This document shows, piece by piece, positions 54,382 to 61,606 of a stretch of 64,000 nt of DNA. The stretch's first letter is position 1. Each line of letters opens with the position of its first letter. Origin of the DNA: Hwanghaeella sp964350445 (lineage in GTDB: Bacteria; Pseudomonadota; Alphaproteobacteria; UBA8366; Aestuariispiraceae); contig CAYGKA010000015.1 of the NCBI GenBank assembly GCA_964350445.1, positions 1-64,000 of the forward strand, read 5' to 3'. The notes beneath the pieces are model-generated. The model was not told the DNA's origin. It saw nothing but the letters and a program-made list of their open reading frames with translations, and searched no databases. Made by a program: the position numbers and the translations under genes.

Positions 54382-55578
54382 ATGCGCATCACGTCGATAG
54401 AGACTTTGTGCCTGGATGAGTTTTCCAACGTTCTTTGGGTGCTGATACACACCGACGAGGGAATCACCGGCCTGGGCGAAACTTTTTTCGGCTCGAAGGC
54501 GGTCGAGGCCTTCATACACGAAACGGCGGCGTTGAAGCTGATCGGGCAGGACCCGTTCCGCATCGAACATCTGAATCGCGAATTGCTGACCTATGTGGGA
54601 TTTTCCGGCCAGGGCGCGGAAGAACGCGGTCGGTCCGCCATCGACATCGCGCTGTGGGACCTGTTCGGCAAGGCGCTGGGCCAACCCGTCTACCAGCTTT
54701 TGGGCGGGTTATGCCGGGACAAGGTGCGAACCTACAATACCTGCGCCGGGTATAAATATGTCCGCAACCGGCCGACCTGGGGAACCGACGATTGGGGTCT
54801 TGAGCAAAGTGAAGGCCCCTACGAGGACCTGGACGCTTTCTTGAATCGGGCCGACGAACTCGCCCTCAGCCTGCTGGATCAGGGCATAACGGGCATGAAG
54901 ATCTGGCCGTTCGACACCGCGGCGGAAAAGACCAAGGGATACGACATATCATCGGCCGACCTGAACGCGGCGCTGGTTCCGTTCGAAAAGATCCGCAAGG
55001 CGGTCGGCGACAAGATGGATATCCATGTTGAATTGCATTCGCTATGGCGGATGCCCGGCATTCTGAAAGTCGTGAAAGCGCTGGAACCGTTCGATCCCTA
55101 TTGGATCGAAGACCCGATCCGCATGGACGGGTACGACGACTTGCGCGCGCTTTCGGAAAAGACGACGGCGCCGATCTGCGCCAGCGAGACACTCGGCTCG
55201 ATCCGCGATTTCCGCAGCCTGATGGAGGCGCAATGCGCCCATATCGTGATGCCCGATGTCGGCTGGTGCGGCGGCATCACCGAAACGCGGAAGATCGCCG
55301 CCATCGCGGAAGCCTATCAGCGCCCGGTCGCGCCGCATGATTGCCAGGGTCCGGTGGTGCTGGCCGCTTCGGTCCATTTGTCCCTCGCGCTGCCCAACGT
55401 GCTGGTGCAGGAATCGGTCCGCGCCTTCTATGACGGCTGGTACGGGGAATTGGTGGATACCGTACCCCGCCCGGTGAACGGCTTTTTCCATCCGCCAGAA
55501 GGGCCCGGCCTGGGCCTCAACCTGCTGCCTGAGCTTTGGAAGCGGGAAGACGCGACCCAGCGAATAACCAGCGCTTGA
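54382..55578 (+). CDS. Mandelate racemase / muconate lactonizing enzyme family protein (enolase superfamily)
   Basis: A 398-residue enolase-superfamily enzyme, probably a sugar-acid dehydratase. N-terminal capping domain: ITSIETLCLDEFSNVLWVLI, TDEGITGLGETFFGSKA, GRSAIDIALWDLFGKALGQP. The barrel shows a lysine-motif position GMKIWPFDTA, metal ligands in DIHVELHSLW (Asp), PYWIEDPIR (Glu), ICASETLG (Glu), a catalytic Asp in VMPDVGWCGG and a His in VAPHDCQGP, the D-mannonate/D-galactonate-like pattern. The start ATG at 54382 (MRITSIE) matches family starts; ATG 54292 adds 30 odd residues. A broken aldolase gene follows. Confidence 0.87.
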   Translation: MRITSIETLCLDEFSNVLWVLIHTDEGITGLGETFFGSKAVEAFIHETAALKLIGQDPFRIEHLNRELLTYVGFSGQGAEERGRSAIDIALWDLFGKALGQPVYQLLGGLCRDKVRTYNTCAGYKYVRNRPTWGTDDWGLEQSEGPYEDLDAFLNRADELALSLLDQGITGMKIWPFDTAAEKTKGYDISSADLNAALVPFEKIRKAVGDKMDIHVELHSLWRMPGILKVVKALEPFDPYWIEDPIRMDGYDDLRALSEKTTAPICASETLGSIRDFRSLMEAQCAHIVMPDVGWCGGITETRKIAAIAEAYQRPVAPHDCQGPVVLAASVHLSLALPNVLVQESVRAFYDGWYGELVDTVPRPVNGFFHPPEGPGLGLNLLPELWKREDATQRITSA

Positions 55579-55612
55579 GCATGATCTAAAAATTCCGGTT
55601 TGGGAAGAAACC

Positions 55613-56073
55613 ATGGCGACTGCCTTGAAGGCGTGATCCCCCAGCAACACCGCCTTCGACGCCAAGGGCGATATTGATTTCAACGCCGTCGGCCAACAGG
55701 TTGACTGGCTGATCGGCCACGGGGTCGGCGGTGTCGCCGTCGGCGGATCGACCGGCGAAGGCCATGCCATCGAAGCGGCCGAATACCGGGACCTGATCGC
55801 CGCGGCGACGGAAGGGGCGGCCGGGCGCGCGCCCGTCATCGCCGGGGTCATCGGCGATTCGACGTGGGCGAGCATGCCAAGACCCACGATCTGCATGAAA
55901 AATTGCTGCCCCTGTGGAACGCGATGCCGCATGACTACCTGCCGGCTTGCGTGAAATATGCCCAAAGCCTGCAAGAGGGTTCCGCCGGACTCTCGCGCGC
56001 ACCGATGCCGATGCCGAACGACACCGACAAGGCCAACATCAAAAAGGCGCTGCTGGGGTTGGGTCTGCTCTAA
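55613..56073 (+). pseudogene. Decayed dihydrodipicolinate synthase-family aldolase
   Basis: Remnant of a DapA-family gene. From ATG 55613 the reading is MATALKA, then a stop (TGA at 55634-55636) where intact relatives continue GVIPPSNTAFD; the rest of the N-terminal part is in frame with clear homology (FDAKGDIDFNAVGQQVDWLI, VGGVAVGGSTGEGHAIEAAE, VIAGVIGDST). After about base 55865 the frame shifts to the C-terminal part (LHEKLLPLWNAMPHDYLPAC, VKYAQSLQEGSAGLSRAPMP, KANIKKALLGLGLL). About 150 codons between, holding the catalytic Lys and Tyr, are absent. It trails the enolase-superfamily gene, and so was probably an aldolase for its product. Confidence 0.88.
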
Positions 56074-56120
56074 CGCGGAAGCGGTAACGCTTTTCCCAAA
56101 ACGCCTCATCCCCGACGGAG

Positions 56121-57113
56121 CTAGGCGCCGCGGCTGAATACTTTTGCGCCGCGCAGCAATGTATCGGACGGCTTTTCCCCGAATGATTTCTCATATTGGT
56201 TCGCGAAGCGTCCCAAGTGGAAAAATCCGTACCGCATTGCCGCGCCGGTCACCGTGTCCGCGTCTTCGGACATCAGCAGCCGACGCGCCGCCTGAAGCCT
56301 CGCCTGACGCAGGTAAGCCATCGGCGCATAGCCCGTGAAAGCCCGAAAATGCTCATTCAGGGTGCGGCCCGGTACATTCGCGATGGCAACAAGATCTTCC
56401 AGGGAAACGGGATCTTCGAGATGCTCGTGGAGATAATCCAGAACGCGCTTCACATCCCGGCTTGCCGGGGACGCCGCCGGCCGTTCCAGCAGGGCATGAT
56501 GGCTGTGTGGGTGATACAGCAGCAGAGTCGTCAGTGTCGTTTCGATGAAATGGGCTTCACGAAGGCGGTCCGCGAAGACATTCCTGCCCCGGCCTTCCTC
56601 TGCAACGATCATTTCCATGTTTGACGCAATCAATCGGCCGGCGCCGTTGGCAATGTCCAATATCGGGTCGAACTCGATTACCCCTCGGATTTCCTCGCCG
56701 GTCAGGACGTGCAGCCGGGCCCGGACCAAATCCTGTTGCACCGACAGCGCGAGCCGCTTTGCGTCGCCCGCCAAATACATTTGCTGAGGTGCGCCCGGCG
56801 AAGCAAGGACAGTGCGTTGACGGGTGCAGGCCCAAACCGTATCGGCGACCGTCGATGCCATCTTGCCGTCATAGGGTATCGAAAACCCATAGTCGCTGCG
56901 TTCGGCGGGGACGTCGATCTCCACATCCGCGCCGTAGGCCATATAGGCGAGATACAGACCCCGGCCATGCAGTGCACTGATTGACGAACTGAAGTCCCGC
57001 TCCGCACGCGACGGGTACGCGCCTGCCAAGCGGCTATCCAAACCCTTCCCGGCTAGAAAGGCCTGCGTTTCCTCGAAATTCGAGCTCGTATGTTGAATGC
57101 TTCGTGTCAACAT
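56121..57113 (-). CDS. AraC-family transcriptional regulator
   Basis: A 330-residue AraC-type activator. The N-terminal part (about 1-210) is a sensory domain (IQHTSSNFEETQAFLAGKGL; VEIDVPAERSDYGFSIPYDG) and the C-terminal part (about 220-325) has two helix-turn-helix units: RDVKRVLDYLHEHLEDPVSL, EDLVAIANVPGRTLNEHFRA and FTGYAPMAYLRQARLQAARR, then MRYGFFHLGRFANQYEKSFG. The pattern is of the AraC/cupin-like activators for catabolic genes. Start ATG at 57113 is chosen; the promoter side runs toward the N gap (57269-57368). Its likely target is the GNAT/aldolase/flavoprotein run on the same strand. Confidence 0.9.
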   Translation of the reverse strand: MLTRSIQHTSSNFEETQAFLAGKGLDSRLAGAYPSRAERDFSSSISALHGRGLYLAYMAYGADVEIDVPAERSDYGFSIPYDGKMASTVADTVWACTRQRTVLASPGAPQQMYLAGDAKRLALSVQQDLVRARLHVLTGEEIRGVIEFDPILDIANGAGRLIASNMEMIVAEEGRGRNVFADRLREAHFIETTLTTLLLYHPHSHHALLERPAASPASRDVKRVLDYLHEHLEDPVSLEDLVAIANVPGRTLNEHFRAFTGYAPMAYLRQARLQAARRLLMSEDADTVTGAAMRYGFFHLGRFANQYEKSFGEKPSDTLLRGAKVFSRGA

Positions 57114-57268
57114 GCGGACAGGGTCACATATTTCCGGTTTCAAGCGAATATGCAAATTCCGCCCAAGGGGAAATACCTGCCAAAAACGGATATTCGCCGA
57201 TTGCCGTTGCGCCGGATGCCGGCGGTGCACGCAGGGTTTTGACCGAGGCGCCAACCTGGCCGCGCCGT

Positions 57269-57368
57269 NNNNNNNNNNNNNNNNNNNNNNNNNNNNNNNN
57301 NNNNNNNNNNNNNNNNNNNNNNNNNNNNNNNNNNNNNNNNNNNNNNNNNNNNNNNNNNNNNNNNNNNN
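57269..57368. other. Assembly gap (100 N)
   Basis: Exactly 100 N bases, the usual scaffolding placeholder of unknown true size. It lies between the AraC gene start and the GNAT gene. Any feature, or a mis-join, here cannot be read. Confidence 0.99.
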
Positions 57369-57414
57369 AAGGAACCGTCTGGAGAAGGCGTTGATGCGTC
57401 CTGGCGAGGGCGCC

Positions 57415-57915
57415 CTAAAGTTCCCGCTGCATGTAGATTGTGTCGAGCCAACGGTCGAACTTGAAGCCGACATTCTTCAAAACACCGGCATAGAGGAACC
57501 CACAGGACTTGTGCACGGCAATGGAGCCCGTATTCCCGATATCCCCGATCACGGCGATGATCTGTTTGAACCCGCCCGCGCGGGCGTCCTCTACCACCGC
57601 CGAAAGCAATGCGCGGCCGACGCCCCGGCCTTGGACAGACGCATCGACATAGATCGAATCTTCCAAGGTGAAGCGATAGCCCGGCCGGGGCCGAAACCAA
57701 TCGGCGAAGGCATAGCCGACGACCTCGCCGTTATTGTCCGCGACCCGAAAAGGAAGTTTCTGATCCACCAGGCGGTCCACCCGGGCGGCAATGTCCTCAA
57801 GGCCGGGCGGTTCCAGCGAGAAGCTGGCGGTTCCGGTTTCCACCGCATGGGCGTGGATCCGGTGGATGGACGCCGCGTCCTCCGACAGGCCCGGCCGAAT
57901 CGCTATGCCCTTCAC
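57415..57915 (-). CDS. GNAT acetyltransferase (phosphinothricin acetyltransferase-like)
   Basis: A 166-residue GNAT enzyme of the Pat/Bar type. It starts IAIRPGLSEDAASIHRIHAH, has VVGYAFADWFRPRPGYRFTL and the acetyl-CoA site ASVQGRGVGRALLSAVVEDA (Q/RxxGxG/A as QGRGVG), then IIAVIGDIGNTGSIAVHKSC and YAGVLKNVGFKFDRWLDTIY. Members acetylate methionine sulfone, phosphinothricin or similar amino acids. It follows the DapA-family gene by 2 bases on the same strand, so coupling is likely. The gap ends 46 bases past its stop. Confidence 0.9.
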   Translation of the reverse strand: MKGIAIRPGLSEDAASIHRIHAHAVETGTASFSLEPPGLEDIAARVDRLVDQKLPFRVADNNGEVVGYAFADWFRPRPGYRFTLEDSIYVDASVQGRGVGRALLSAVVEDARAGGFKQIIAVIGDIGNTGSIAVHKSCGFLYAGVLKNVGFKFDRWLDTIYMQREL

Positions 57916-57917
57916 GG

Positions 57918-58823
57918 TCAGAAGGCTCCCAATTCACCGGCATAGCGTTGCAGCCATTCCATGCCGTGCCGGGTCGGCTGTTGCGCCGGGGCCCGGTCAT
58001 GCACCTGGTCGAGGGGGACGCCCATCCGCAAGGCGGTGATCCGCTTGCCGTAACACAAGAAGTTTTGCACCGACTGCATGCAGAAAATGATGACCGGCAG
58101 AATGTCGCGATAGATCGCTTCCATATCCTCGACCCGGCCTTCTTCGAAAGCCCTATAGAGGGCGATCTGACGATCGAAGCAATCAGGCGCGGGGATCATG
58201 CCGACGCAGCCGCCGCGCAGATTGTCGGGGAATTCCAGCCCGCCGCGCCCGTTCAGGACCCGGAAGACGCCGTCGGTCGCATCGACCAGCCCGGCGATTT
58301 CGATGGCCGGTCCCTCTCCCTTCAGCAAGGAGACATTCGGGTGATTTCTGTTGAGGGTTTTCAACCCGTCGATCGACAGTCCGACGCCGATATAGGCGGC
58401 GGCATTCTGGATCGCGACCGGGATCGACACCTTCTCCGCCACGCTGCCGAAGAAGCGGACATATTCGCCCTCCGGCAATCCGGCGACCGGCGGTGGCTGC
58501 AGGATGACGAAATCGACGCCCAGTTGGTCCGCCGCCTTGGCAAAGTCGGCTTGGCCCTGGACCGTCGGTTCCGCGATGGTGATGGCGATGGGGCAGGCCC
58601 CCGCCACATCCTCGACAAGCCATTCCATGACCTGTCGCCGTTCTGCGGTGGAAAGCTTGGTGACTTCCGTCGCCAGCCCCAAGGCCGCAATGCCGTGCGG
58701 GTTGTGCTTCACGCAGGCCTGCGCCTGCCGCCGCATCAAGCCGCGGTCGAGATTCCCGTGGCTGTCGAAATAGGCATAGAGGATCGGATAGACGCCCCGA
58801 ACCTGTGACGGATCGATTCCCAT
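57918..58823 (-). CDS. Dihydrodipicolinate synthase-family aldolase, atypical
   Basis: A 301-residue TIM-barrel class I aldolase of the DapA family. Schiff-base lysine is in VSLLKGEGPA. Two family motifs deviate: the TTGE nucleotide is LATEVT (GLATEVTKL), and the Tyr of YNxP is a Gln-Asn (VAIQNAAAYIG). It is therefore unlikely to be the lysine-pathway DapA; a keto-sugar-acid or hydroxy-keto-acid aldolase is more plausible. The N-terminus (VRGVYPILYAYFDSHGNLDR) is intact with ATG at 58823. It sits between the flavoprotein and GNAT genes, spacing 28 and 2 bases. Confidence 0.87.
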   Translation of the reverse strand: MGIDPSQVRGVYPILYAYFDSHGNLDRGLMRRQAQACVKHNPHGIAALGLATEVTKLSTAERRQVMEWLVEDVAGACPIAITIAEPTVQGQADFAKAADQLGVDFVILQPPPVAGLPEGEYVRFFGSVAEKVSIPVAIQNAAAYIGVGLSIDGLKTLNRNHPNVSLLKGEGPAIEIAGLVDATDGVFRVLNGRGGLEFPDNLRGGCVGMIPAPDCFDRQIALYRAFEEGRVEDMEAIYRDILPVIIFCMQSVQNFLCYGKRITALRMGVPLDQVHDRAPAQQPTRHGMEWLQRYAGELGAF

Positions 58824-58851
58824 GGCTCCCCCCAGCTAAAGCGTTTTGCCG

Positions 58852-60255
58852 TCAGGCCGGCAGGACCTTGCCCGGATTCATGATTCCGTCCGGGTCCAGC
58901 GCGTTCTTGATCATCCGCATGACGCTGACCGCTTCGCCGTGCTCGGCTTCCAGGAACTTCCGCTTGCCGGCGCCGATGCCGTGTTCGCCGGTGCAGGTCC
59001 CGTCCATCGCGAGCGCTTGGTAGACGAGTTGCTTGTTATGCTCCTCGGCCTTGGCCAGTTCCTCAGGATTGTTGGGGTCGACACAATAGCCGATATGGAA
59101 ATTACCGTCGCCGACATGGCCTACGATGGTGCCGAGCAGCCCCTGTTCGTCCATCGTGCGCTTGGCGTCCGTGATGATTTCCGCGAGGCGGGAAATCGGC
59201 ACGCAGACATCGGTGGACCAAACCTCGCAGCCAGGCCGCAGGGCGCGTGTCGCGTAATGGCAGTTATGCCGGGCCGTCCACAGCGCGTTGCGGTCTTCCT
59301 GCTTGGTCGCGAACTTGAAGTTGGCGCCACCGAAATCCGAGGCGATGGCTTGCACCGTCTCGGCCTGTTCCTTAACCCCGGCTTCGGACCCGTGGAATTC
59401 GAAGAACAGGTGATCGGCATTTTCGAAGCCTTCCAGTTTCGAATACGCGATGCAGGCCTTCATCATCTCCTTGGAGACAAGCTCGACCCGCGCCACCGGC
59501 ACACCGGACTGGATTGTCAGGATGGTGGTGTTCACCGCGTCTTCCAGGCTGGGGAATTCGCAAACGGCGGACGAGATCGCCTCAGGGACGCCATAAACCT
59601 TCAGCGTCAGTTCCGTGATGATCCCAAGCGTCCCTTCAGACCCGACGAAAAGGCGAGTCAGGTCGTAACCTGCCGACGATTTCTTCGCCCGGCGCGCCGT
59701 CTTGATCACGCGACCATCCGCCAGGACCGCCGTCAGATTCAGAACGTTTTCCCGCATCGTTCCGTAACGCACCGCATTCGTGCCCGATGCCCGCGTCGCC
59801 GCCATGCCGCCCAGCGAGGCGTCCGCGCCCGGATCAATCGGGAAGAACAGGCCCGTATCGCGCAGGTATTCGTTCAACTGCTTGCGGGTGACGCCGGCCT
59901 GAACCGACACGTCCAGGTCTTCCGCATTCACCTTCAGCACGTTGTTCATTTCAGAAACGTCGATGCAAACGCCGCCGAAAGGCGCTGTCACATGACCTTC
60001 AAGGCCGGTGCCCGTTCCGAAGGGAATGATCGGGGCCTTGTGCTTCGCGGCGATCTTCACAGCCTTGACGACATCATCGGTAGAGCGCGCGAAAATGACG
60101 GCATCCGGCGGTTCGGCATGATGGTAGCTTTCATCGCTGCCGTGCCGCTCCAGCACCGCGGCCGAGGTCGACACCTGGTCGCCGAAGGCTTCCGTCAATT
60201 CGCCGATCAAGCTGCCGGTATCGGTTTCGGCGATCCGCGCCGTTACTGAAGCCAT
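58852..60255 (-). CDS. FAD-binding oxidoreductase, D-lactate dehydrogenase (cytochrome) type
   Basis: A 467-residue PCMH-FAD/LDHD-type flavoenzyme that oxidises D-2-hydroxy acids. FAD-domain motifs: AAKHKAPIIPFGTGTGLEGH, LKVNAEDLDVSVQAGVTRKQ, FFPIDPGADASLGGMAATRA and SGTNAVRYGTMRENVL, which is the D-lactate-type signature, then GYDLTRLFVGSEGTLGIITE. The C-terminal cap has GHVGDGNFHIG and CTGEHGIGAGKRKFLE. The soluble single-gene form differs from GlcDEF. The substrate could be D-lactate or another product of the aldolase run next to it. It is first in that run, diverging from the hydratase gene. Confidence 0.92.
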   Translation of the reverse strand: MASVTARIAETDTGSLIGELTEAFGDQVSTSAAVLERHGSDESYHHAEPPDAVIFARSTDDVVKAVKIAAKHKAPIIPFGTGTGLEGHVTAPFGGVCIDVSEMNNVLKVNAEDLDVSVQAGVTRKQLNEYLRDTGLFFPIDPGADASLGGMAATRASGTNAVRYGTMRENVLNLTAVLADGRVIKTARRAKKSSAGYDLTRLFVGSEGTLGIITELTLKVYGVPEAISSAVCEFPSLEDAVNTTILTIQSGVPVARVELVSKEMMKACIAYSKLEGFENADHLFFEFHGSEAGVKEQAETVQAIASDFGGANFKFATKQEDRNALWTARHNCHYATRALRPGCEVWSTDVCVPISRLAEIITDAKRTMDEQGLLGTIVGHVGDGNFHIGYCVDPNNPEELAKAEEHNKQLVYQALAMDGTCTGEHGIGAGKRKFLEAEHGEAVSVMRMIKNALDPDGIMNPGKVLPA

Positions 60256-60421
60256 GTCATTTTCCTTTTTCTGAAAGCGGTCATGGCAAGGCCCGGTTCG
60301 CTGCGTTAGCGTATTTCCAGGGGCGTCGAGCCGACCGTCTGCGTTTCCTTTTATGCCTTATACAATACCACCAGAATTGCGCCTGCCAACGGGTCAGCTT
60401 GAACCTCAGGGAAAAACCATC

Positions 60422-61210
60422 ATGGACATTACGACACTGTCGGAAGCGGCGAACGCCTTGGCCGAGGCTCGGTCTTCGGCAAAGGCTTTGGATCGTCTGC
60501 CCTTGCATCCCGAATCCGTCGATCTGGATACCGCATACAAGATCCAGGATCTGCTGCATGAACGCCTTGCCGGCCGCTTCGGTCCGATGACCGGTCACAA
60601 GATCGGCTGTACGACGAAGGTCATGCAGGAATACCTGAAGATCGACCACCCCTGCGCCGGCATGGTGCCGAGCACGATGGTGCATGAAGGGACCGGGCGC
60701 TTTGACCGAGTCCGCCTCGTCCGGCCCGGGATCGAGTGCGAAATCGCCGTGGTGCTGGCCAAAGACATGCCGGCCTTGCCGGGCGGCTATGACCGGAAGT
60801 CCGCGGCCGCGGCCGTCGGCGGTGCGATGGCGAGCATCGAATTGGTCGACGAGCGCTGGGTGAATTTCCGGGAAAGGCCGAGCTCTTCCCTCGTCGCCGA
60901 CGATTTCTTCAATGCGGGATGCGTCCTCGGCACGCCTGTGGCGATGGATCCCCTGGCCATGGACGCGCTGACCGGACGGCTTACCATCAACGGCGAATTG
61001 ATCGGCGAAGGGATCGGCCGCGACATATTGGGCCATCCGATGGATGCGCTGGCTTGGCTGGCGGAATTCCGGGCAGGCCGTGGTCAGCCGTTGAAGGTGG
61101 GTGAGTTCGTGACGCTGGGCAGCATCGTGAAGACGGAATGGATCGAAGCGGGTGACACGGTCGTCACGGAGATCGACGGACTGGGAACGGTGACGCTGAC
61201 GCTCGACTAG
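60422..61210 (+). CDS. 2-keto-4-pentenoate hydratase / fumarylacetoacetase-like protein
   Basis: A 262-residue MhpD-type protein. Blocks: LDTAYKIQDLLHERLAGRF, GHKIGCTTKVMQEYLKIDHP, VRPGIECEIAVVLAKDMPAL with the Glu metal pair (GIECE), ASIELVDERWVNF, GCVLGTPVA and a C-terminal GEFVTLGSIVKTEWIEAGDT. The hydratase adds water to 2-hydroxypenta-2,4-dienoate in aromatic meta-cleavage, but family members also act on sugar-acid intermediates. No ring-cleavage genes are near. The ATG at 60422 (MDITTLS) follows CAGGGAAA; ATG 60353 is rejected. Confidence 0.88.
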   Translation: MDITTLSEAANALAEARSSAKALDRLPLHPESVDLDTAYKIQDLLHERLAGRFGPMTGHKIGCTTKVMQEYLKIDHPCAGMVPSTMVHEGTGRFDRVRLVRPGIECEIAVVLAKDMPALPGGYDRKSAAAAVGGAMASIELVDERWVNFRERPSSSLVADDFFNAGCVLGTPVAMDPLAMDALTGRLTINGELIGEGIGRDILGHPMDALAWLAEFRAGRGQPLKVGEFVTLGSIVKTEWIEAGDTVVTEIDGLGTVTLTLD

Positions 61211-61219
61211 CGCCCCTGC

Positions 61220-61606
61220 CTAGTGGGCCAGATCCTCCAGGATCGGGCAGTGAGGGCGGTCGTCCCCGTGGCACTGATTGACCAGTGTCTGGAGGGTCGA
61301 ACGCATTTGCTCCAACTCCTCGATCTTCGCGGCGATCCGATCGATATGTTGGCGGGCGAGGTCCTTCACATCGGCGCTCGACCGGTTCTTGTCCTGGTAG
61401 AGCGACAGCAGGGTCGCGCAGTCCTTGACCGAGAATCCCAAGTCGCGGGCACGCTTCAGGAAGCTCAGCGTGTGGACGTCCGCCTCGCTATAGGACCGGT
61501 ATCCGGCGGCCGTCCGACCCGCCGGCGCAATCAGGCCGCTTTCCTCGTAATACCGGATCGTCTTTGCCGGAATGCCCGATTTCTTGGCGGCTTCACCGAT
61601 ATTCAT
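61220..61606 (-). CDS. cueR: Cu(I)-responsive MerR-family regulator CueR
   Basis: A 128-residue MerR regulator. N-terminal HTH: MNIGEAAKKSGIPAKTIRYY, EESGLIAPAGRTAAGYRSYS. The C-terminal dimer helix leads to the metal loop QCHGDDRPHCPI, a Cys-x7-Cys pair as in CueR, which binds Cu(I), Ag(I) or Au(I). ATG 61606 gives the family N-terminus; an in-frame start at 61663 adds 19 residues. The start overlaps the copA stop by four bases, so it is the second gene of a copA-cueR operon and would feed back on its own promoter. Confidence 0.94.
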   Translation of the reverse strand: MNIGEAAKKSGIPAKTIRYYEESGLIAPAGRTAAGYRSYSEADVHTLSFLKRARDLGFSVKDCATLLSLYQDKNRSSADVKDLARQHIDRIAAKIEELEQMRSTLQTLVNQCHGDDRPHCPILEDLAH

